From assembly GCA_017501625.1 (NCBI GenBank), contig JAFVWO010000008.1:1-44281 (forward strand): DNA of 44,281 nucleotides, in the 5' to 3' direction. Positions 40,668 through 44,281 of the stretch are shown here, in pieces (the first letter of the stretch is position 1; every line of letters starts with the position of its first letter). Under the pieces are notes generated by a model. The model was given only the letters and a program-made list of their open reading frames with translations. It made no database searches and was not told the DNA's origin. The stretch is from Alistipes sp. Its GTDB lineage: Bacteria; Bacteroidota; Bacteroidia; Bacteroidales; Rikenellaceae. Made by a program: the position numbers and the translations under genes.

Positions 40668-42257
40668 ATGCAACGCGGTTCATCATTGCACAAGTTTTTG
40701 CTCGTCATACTATCGGTGGCGCTACTCTCGGCAGGCTGGCTCGTAGGCACGGGTCTAACGCTCCTTGTAGCCCTCATACCCCTTCTTATCATCAGCGAAA
40801 ACTACACCTCATCCACGCGCGACTGGTGGCGCATGTGTGGCTGGGCAGCACTAACCTTCCTACTATGGTATGCCGCAACGATATGGTGGGTATGGATTGC
40901 AGCACCCATAGGTCCCATTGCCGCAGGCATCGTAGGCACATTCTACAACCTCTGTGCCTTTATGACATACCACTACGTGTCGAAGCGAGGGCCACGTGCA
41001 TTGGCATATACGCTCCTTATCGCTATATGGATAGCCACGGAGTGGGCATACAACTCGGCCGATGTCATGACCTTCCCGTGGTTGCTGCTCGGCAACGGCT
41101 TCTCTGGCGACGTGTGGGCCGTGCAGTGGTACGAGTACACGGGCATCTTCGGTGGCACACTATGGGCGCTATGCTCGAATGTCGCCATCTTCGAGATATT
41201 GCGCACACGCACGACGACAGCAAAGGTGCGTGCTGCGATATTTATCGTCGCCCCGATAATCCTCTCATTAACCCTCCTCTACACCTACACCCCCTCAGGT
41301 CGCCATGCCCAAATATCGGTAATACAACCCAACGTGCCATGCTATCCCGAGGAGCGCATGGCTGCCGATAAGCTCGACCCCACGGCCGATGTTGAGAGGC
41401 TCATGGGCGAGGTGCCTGCCACATCCACCTTTGTGCTCATGCCCGAGTCGGCCATGGCATACCTCCCGAGGGTAGGCTCCATAAACGAGGCCAACATAGA
41501 GAGCATAGCACCCGTGATACGCGACATATACGACAACAAGCCCTCTGCCACGAAAGCTATCGCTGGTGCCTCGACAATGCGCTACTATGGTGATATGCCG
41601 GCAACCGAGACGGCACGCTACAGCGACATATATGGTTGGTACGACTACTTTAACTCGGCACTGCTATGCAATAGTGGCGGTGCTGTGGAGGATATATACC
41701 ACAAAGGGCGCCTCGTAATCGGTGTCGAGGCTGTACCTCTGAAGGAGTTGTTCGACCTCTTTGAGGTAGACCTTGGTGGCGTGGCAGGACAGTTGGGCTG
41801 GGGCAAGGAGTTCAAGATATTCGAGAACAACGGCGTGCGTATAGCCCCCGCGATATGCTACGAGGGTCTATATGGCGAGTTTATGACGGGTTTTGCCAAC
41901 AAGGGTGCCGAGGTCATAGGCGTAATATCCAATGATGGCTGGTGGGGCAACACCCCCGGGCATAAGCGCCTCTTCGACTTCTGTCGTCTGCGTGCCATAG
42001 AGTGTCGTCGCGCCATAGCACGTAGCGCCAACACCGGAATATCGGGCTTCATATCGCCCATAGGCACAACCATTGGCGACAGGCTCACATGGGACGAGGA
42101 GGGCACACTAACGGCACAGCTCGAGCTGCGCAGCGACAAGACGATATACGTCCTCTACGGCGATTGGATAGCTCGCATCGCGACATATATAGCTGTGCTA
42201 TCGCTCCTATACTACGTTGCCTACCGCATACGCAAACGTAACCACCTCGTGGACTAA
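40668..42257 (+). CDS. lnt: Apolipoprotein N-acyltransferase
   Basis: Lnt adds the third acyl chain to lipoproteins in the inner membrane. The frame can start at TTG 40665, but the ATG at 40668 is preferred, giving 529 residues. About 200 N-terminal residues form several membrane helices (for example LLVILSVALLSAGWLVGTGL and RAAIFIVAPIILSLTLLY). The C-terminal nitrilase domain carries the Glu-Lys-Cys triad: Glu in LMPESAMAY, Lys in YHKGRLV and Cys in APAICYEG, followed by SNDGWWGNTPG. The many lipoproteins in this window are substrates of this pathway. It is followed after 27 bases by folC, probably in one operon. Confidence 0.95.
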   Translation: MQRGSSLHKFLLVILSVALLSAGWLVGTGLTLLVALIPLLIISENYTSSTRDWWRMCGWAALTFLLWYAATIWWVWIAAPIGPIAAGIVGTFYNLCAFMTYHYVSKRGPRALAYTLLIAIWIATEWAYNSADVMTFPWLLLGNGFSGDVWAVQWYEYTGIFGGTLWALCSNVAIFEILRTRTTTAKVRAAIFIVAPIILSLTLLYTYTPSGRHAQISVIQPNVPCYPEERMAADKLDPTADVERLMGEVPATSTFVLMPESAMAYLPRVGSINEANIESIAPVIRDIYDNKPSATKAIAGASTMRYYGDMPATETARYSDIYGWYDYFNSALLCNSGGAVEDIYHKGRLVIGVEAVPLKELFDLFEVDLGGVAGQLGWGKEFKIFENNGVRIAPAICYEGLYGEFMTGFANKGAEVIGVISNDGWWGNTPGHKRLFDFCRLRAIECRRAIARSANTGISGFISPIGTTIGDRLTWDEEGTLTAQLELRSDKTIYVLYGDWIARIATYIAVLSLLYYVAYRIRKRNHLVD

Positions 42258-42284
42258 TAGATAAACAACATAAACAGCAATATC

Positions 42285-43595
42285 ATGAATTATTCTCAGA
42301 CACTCGAGTTTCTCTTCACGGCCATGCCATCGTTCCAGCGCGTTGGTGGCGATGCTTACAAGCCCGGATTGGAGCGCATAGCGGCCTTCTGCCAACACAT
42401 GGGCAACCCGCAGCGCAACTACTACACGATACACGTTGCCGGCACTAATGGCAAGGGCTCGGTGTCGCACATGCTTGCATCGATACTTCGCGAGGCGGGA
42501 TACCGCACGGGCCTCTTCACCTCGCCACACCTCGTAGACTTCCGCGAGCGCATACGTGTAGATGGCGAGATGATACCCAAGCAGAAGGTCGTAAACTTCG
42601 TAGATAAGCATCAGGCAAAGATGCAGGAGCTCGACCTCTCGTTCTTCGAGATGACGGCAGCCATGGCCTTCGACTACTTCGACCAGAGCGACGTGGAGGT
42701 GGCCATCATAGAGACAGGCCTCGGTGGTCGTCTCGATGCTACCAACATAATAACCCCGATTCTGAGCATCGTAACAAACATAGGCCTTGAGCATACCGAG
42801 TTTCTCGGCACAACCATCGAGCAGATAGCCTCGGAGAAGGCGGGCATCATTAAGAAGAGCATCCCTGCACTCCTTGGCCAGCGCAACGCTGCGTACGACC
42901 ACGTCTTCGAGCGTCGCACCGCAGAGCTTAACTCACTCCTCATATATGCCGAGGAGGCGTGGACACTCCATGGTGTTGAACACTTCGACAACGACAACCA
43001 GCACTTCAGCCTCGTGCGCGAGCGCGATGGTCGTAGCTATGAGCTCGATATAGACCTCCTTGGCGACTACCAGCGACACAATATCGTCACCGTGTGTGCC
43101 GCTGCGGACTACCTCGCCGAGCATACGCCCCTGACAATCTCGCGCCGTGCTCTGCGCGAGGGTCTTGCCACCGCTGCCGCCTCTACGGGACTCACCGGCC
43201 GCTGGCAGGTGCTCGCACGCGAGCCCTATACCGTGTGCGACACAGGACATAATGCCGATGGCATAAGCTACGTTGCAGCACAGCTCGAAACGCTTGAGTG
43301 CGACCGCCTTATCGCCGTCATGGGCTTCGCGAAGGAGAAGGACCTCGACAAAATCATGCCGCTGCTCCCCACGAAGGCACACTATATCTTCACACGCGCA
43401 TCTATCGACCGCGCACGTAATGTCGAGGATATAGCTGCTGCTGCCGAGCGCCTCGGCCTCGACTATGAGTGCCAGCCTACGGTTAGGGAGGCCGTAGCAC
43501 GAGCCCGCAGCATCGCCCAGCCCACGGATGCCATCTTCATCGGTGGCAGCAACTTCGTGGTAGCCGAGATCGACGAGCTACAGACCGAGAGGTAG
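42285..43595 (+). CDS. folC: Dihydrofolate synthase / folylpolyglutamate synthase
   Basis: FolC adds glutamate to dihydropteroate and to reduced folates using ATP. The 436-residue protein has the Mur-ligase-type P-loop AGTNGKGS (52-59), the LFTSPHLVDFRERI segment that binds the pterin substrate, the EMTAAMAFDYF helix, ETGLGGRLDATN with the Mg-binding residues, and VCDTGHNADG in the C-terminal domain. The start fits homologues (MNYSQTLEFL). It lies 27 bases after lnt in the same direction. No clear intrinsic terminator follows directly. Confidence 0.95.
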   Translation: MNYSQTLEFLFTAMPSFQRVGGDAYKPGLERIAAFCQHMGNPQRNYYTIHVAGTNGKGSVSHMLASILREAGYRTGLFTSPHLVDFRERIRVDGEMIPKQKVVNFVDKHQAKMQELDLSFFEMTAAMAFDYFDQSDVEVAIIETGLGGRLDATNIITPILSIVTNIGLEHTEFLGTTIEQIASEKAGIIKKSIPALLGQRNAAYDHVFERRTAELNSLLIYAEEAWTLHGVEHFDNDNQHFSLVRERDGRSYELDIDLLGDYQRHNIVTVCAAADYLAEHTPLTISRRALREGLATAAASTGLTGRWQVLAREPYTVCDTGHNADGISYVAAQLETLECDRLIAVMGFAKEKDLDKIMPLLPTKAHYIFTRASIDRARNVEDIAAAAERLGLDYECQPTVREAVARARSIAQPTDAIFIGGSNFVVAEIDELQTER

Positions 43596-43673
43596 GCACA
43601 ACGAAAATAGTGTTTTTGGTTCAAAAGTTGCAAAAAGAGATAAAAACGGATTACCCAAACAATAACAAACCCC

Positions 43674-43743
43674 TGCCAGCCGTTATCTTGGCACGAGTAT
43701 TGTACATTACTCGTACAGCTACGTTGGCAACGAGACAACGTAG
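43674..43743. other. Three successive hairpins after folC
   Basis: TGCCA/TGGCA (43674-43678 with 43689-43693) abuts CGAGTA/TACTCG (43694-43699 with 43708-43713). CTACGTTG/CAACGTAG (43719-43726 with 43736-43743) follows. There is no T-run after them. They open a 640-base non-coding stretch (43596-44235) made almost entirely of inverted repeats. Confidence 0.5.
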
Positions 43744-43774
43744 TTAGGTTTCTTCATTTATTTAAGTTTGGGTT

Positions 43775-43879
43775 AGTAGTTTTACAGAATTTGTTTCTGG
43801 AAGGCGAGCGGCAGTCGCGACGACTCCCGCTCGTTCTTTTTATATTCTGTAAAACTATGACGATTCGGTGGCGGCTCGG
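43775..43879. repeat. Structured 105-nt repeat, copy 1
   Basis: The outer perfect 14-bp inverted repeat is TAGTTTTACAGAAT (43777-43790) with ATTCTGTAAAACTA (43844-43857). The inner 13-position stem is CGAGCGGCAGTCG (43805-43817) with CGACTCCCGCTCG (43821-43833), one C-C mismatch, loop CGA. A TTCTTTTT run follows the inner stem. A conserved tail with GGTGGCGGCTCGG ends the unit. A second copy lies at 44105-44210. Confidence 0.88.
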
Positions 43880-43896
43880 GCGACTAATCTTGTGTA

Positions 43897-44012
43897 TTGT
43901 GTGGCGCGGATGCTATGCATCCATCGTGTCTGATTTGCCACCAAGCACCCCATATAAATATGGCTGACTTGTTGCCAAATCAGCCACACATCTACGCTGT
44001 TGCGCCACACAA
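43897..44012. other. Long imperfect hairpin between the two repeats
   Basis: TTGTGTGGCGC (43897-43907) pairs with GCGCCACACAA (44002-44012). CTGATTTG (43930-43937) pairs with CAAATCAG (43976-43983), and the tip CCATAT-AA-ATATGG (43950-43963) closes the structure. The arms between these blocks are similar but bulged. No coding frame fits. It could be a non-coding RNA or a decayed palindromic element. Confidence 0.65.
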
Positions 44013-44104
44013 CACCCCGCGGTCACCTCTCACCTGCGGCGAACGTTAGTAGTTTTGGCGTGCTATTCAGCTGGTCGTGAGTAATCCACAAGGCGATTCT
44101 ATAA

Positions 44105-44210
44105 AGTAGTTTTACAGAATTTGTTTCTGGAGAATAGGCGGCAGTCGAGATGACTCCCGCCTATTTCTTTTTATATTCTGTAAAACTATGACGCTTCGGT
44201 GGCGGCTCGG
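44105..44210. repeat. Structured 106-nt repeat, copy 2
   Basis: This is the same unit as copy 1. The outer 14-bp arms are unchanged, and so are the CAGTC..GACTCCCG core with its C-C mismatch (44142 against 44156), the TTTCTTTTT run and the tail with GGTGGCGGCTCGG. The inner stem is instead built from AATAGGCGG (44133-44141) and CCGCCTATT (44157-44165), so paired positions have changed together relative to copy 1. Confidence 0.88.
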
Positions 44211-44235
44211 ATGAAAAAACTCTCCAAAGATATCT

Positions 44236-44281
44236 CTATTCTGCCATTATGCACTCTATAGCCTCCATCGCCATGTCGTAG
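44236..44281 (-). CDS. C-terminal end of an unidentified gene (partial)
   Basis: Reading leftward from the window edge, an open frame of 14 codons (YDMAMEAIECIMAE) ends at a TAG stop (44238-44236). The helical, natural-looking sequence suggests the tail of a real protein. It is too short to name. The evidence is limited to the open frame at the edge. Confidence 0.35.
   Translation of the reverse strand, partial: YDMAMEAIECIMAE

Noticed and set aside
42207..42902. 231-codon open frame on the - strand
   Set aside because: It spans the end of lnt and the start of folC in antisense with no recognisable domain.
43775..44210. Integron attC sites or tRNA genes
   Set aside because: No RYYYAAC/GTTRRRY core sites, no integrase nearby, and no T-loop or acceptor stem pattern was found.

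Overview
The window is Bacteroidales chromosome, and nothing in it looks phage- or plasmid-borne. The evidence is SusC/SusD-type outer-membrane importers, a fimbrillin-like protein, BACON, DUF4493 and PCMD domains, many lipoproteins, and promoters of the Bacteroidetes type (-33 TTG/TTTG, about 19-20 nt, -7 TAnnTTTG). Base composition is intermediate in GC. A gut genus, possibly Rikenellaceae, fits, but the genus cannot be fixed from the sequence.

Layout: (1) 63-2551, housekeeping genes on the + strand: pepE, yraN and waaA. (2) 2626-16188, a minus-strand locus reading susC, susD, a large surface lipoprotein, S8 protease, small lipoprotein, terminator, own promoter, second S8 protease, second small lipoprotein. 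I read it as a protein or peptide foraging system in the style of a polysaccharide utilization locus, with surface subtilases feeding a RagAB-like importer. It has two 15-bp coding tandem repeats and a long leader with an 80-nt stretch lacking C. (3) 16821-19910, a divergent Oar-like TonB-dependent receptor. (4) 20092-21828, a NifU-like protein and a GGGtGRT protein in one transcription unit. (5) 21983-22639, a HAD phosphatase.

(6) 22891-32735, a probable seven-gene minus-strand operon of cell-surface proteins: fimbrillin-like, three DUF4493 lipoproteins of increasing complexity, two paralogous beta-barrels and a PCMD lipoprotein. It is interrupted by a 190-bp inverted-repeat element (26205-26394). 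(7) 32908-35652, a BACON lipoprotein three bases behind a PRA-PH/MazG-like pyrophosphohydrolase. (8) 35743-43595, more core genes: engB, prs, a Stealth-family glycosyl-phosphotransferase, an LpxL-type acyltransferase, a patatin phospholipase, lnt and folC. (9) 43596-44235, a non-coding stretch packed with hairpins. It includes two copies of a 105-nt element whose central stems differ in sequence but keep their pairing. The end of a further gene enters from the right edge on the minus strand.

The two best candidates for something undescribed are the subtilase/SusCD/lipoprotein locus, with its duplicated protease-lipoprotein module, and the covarying structured repeats at the right end. No tRNA, rRNA, CRISPR array, transposase or integrase gene was found.
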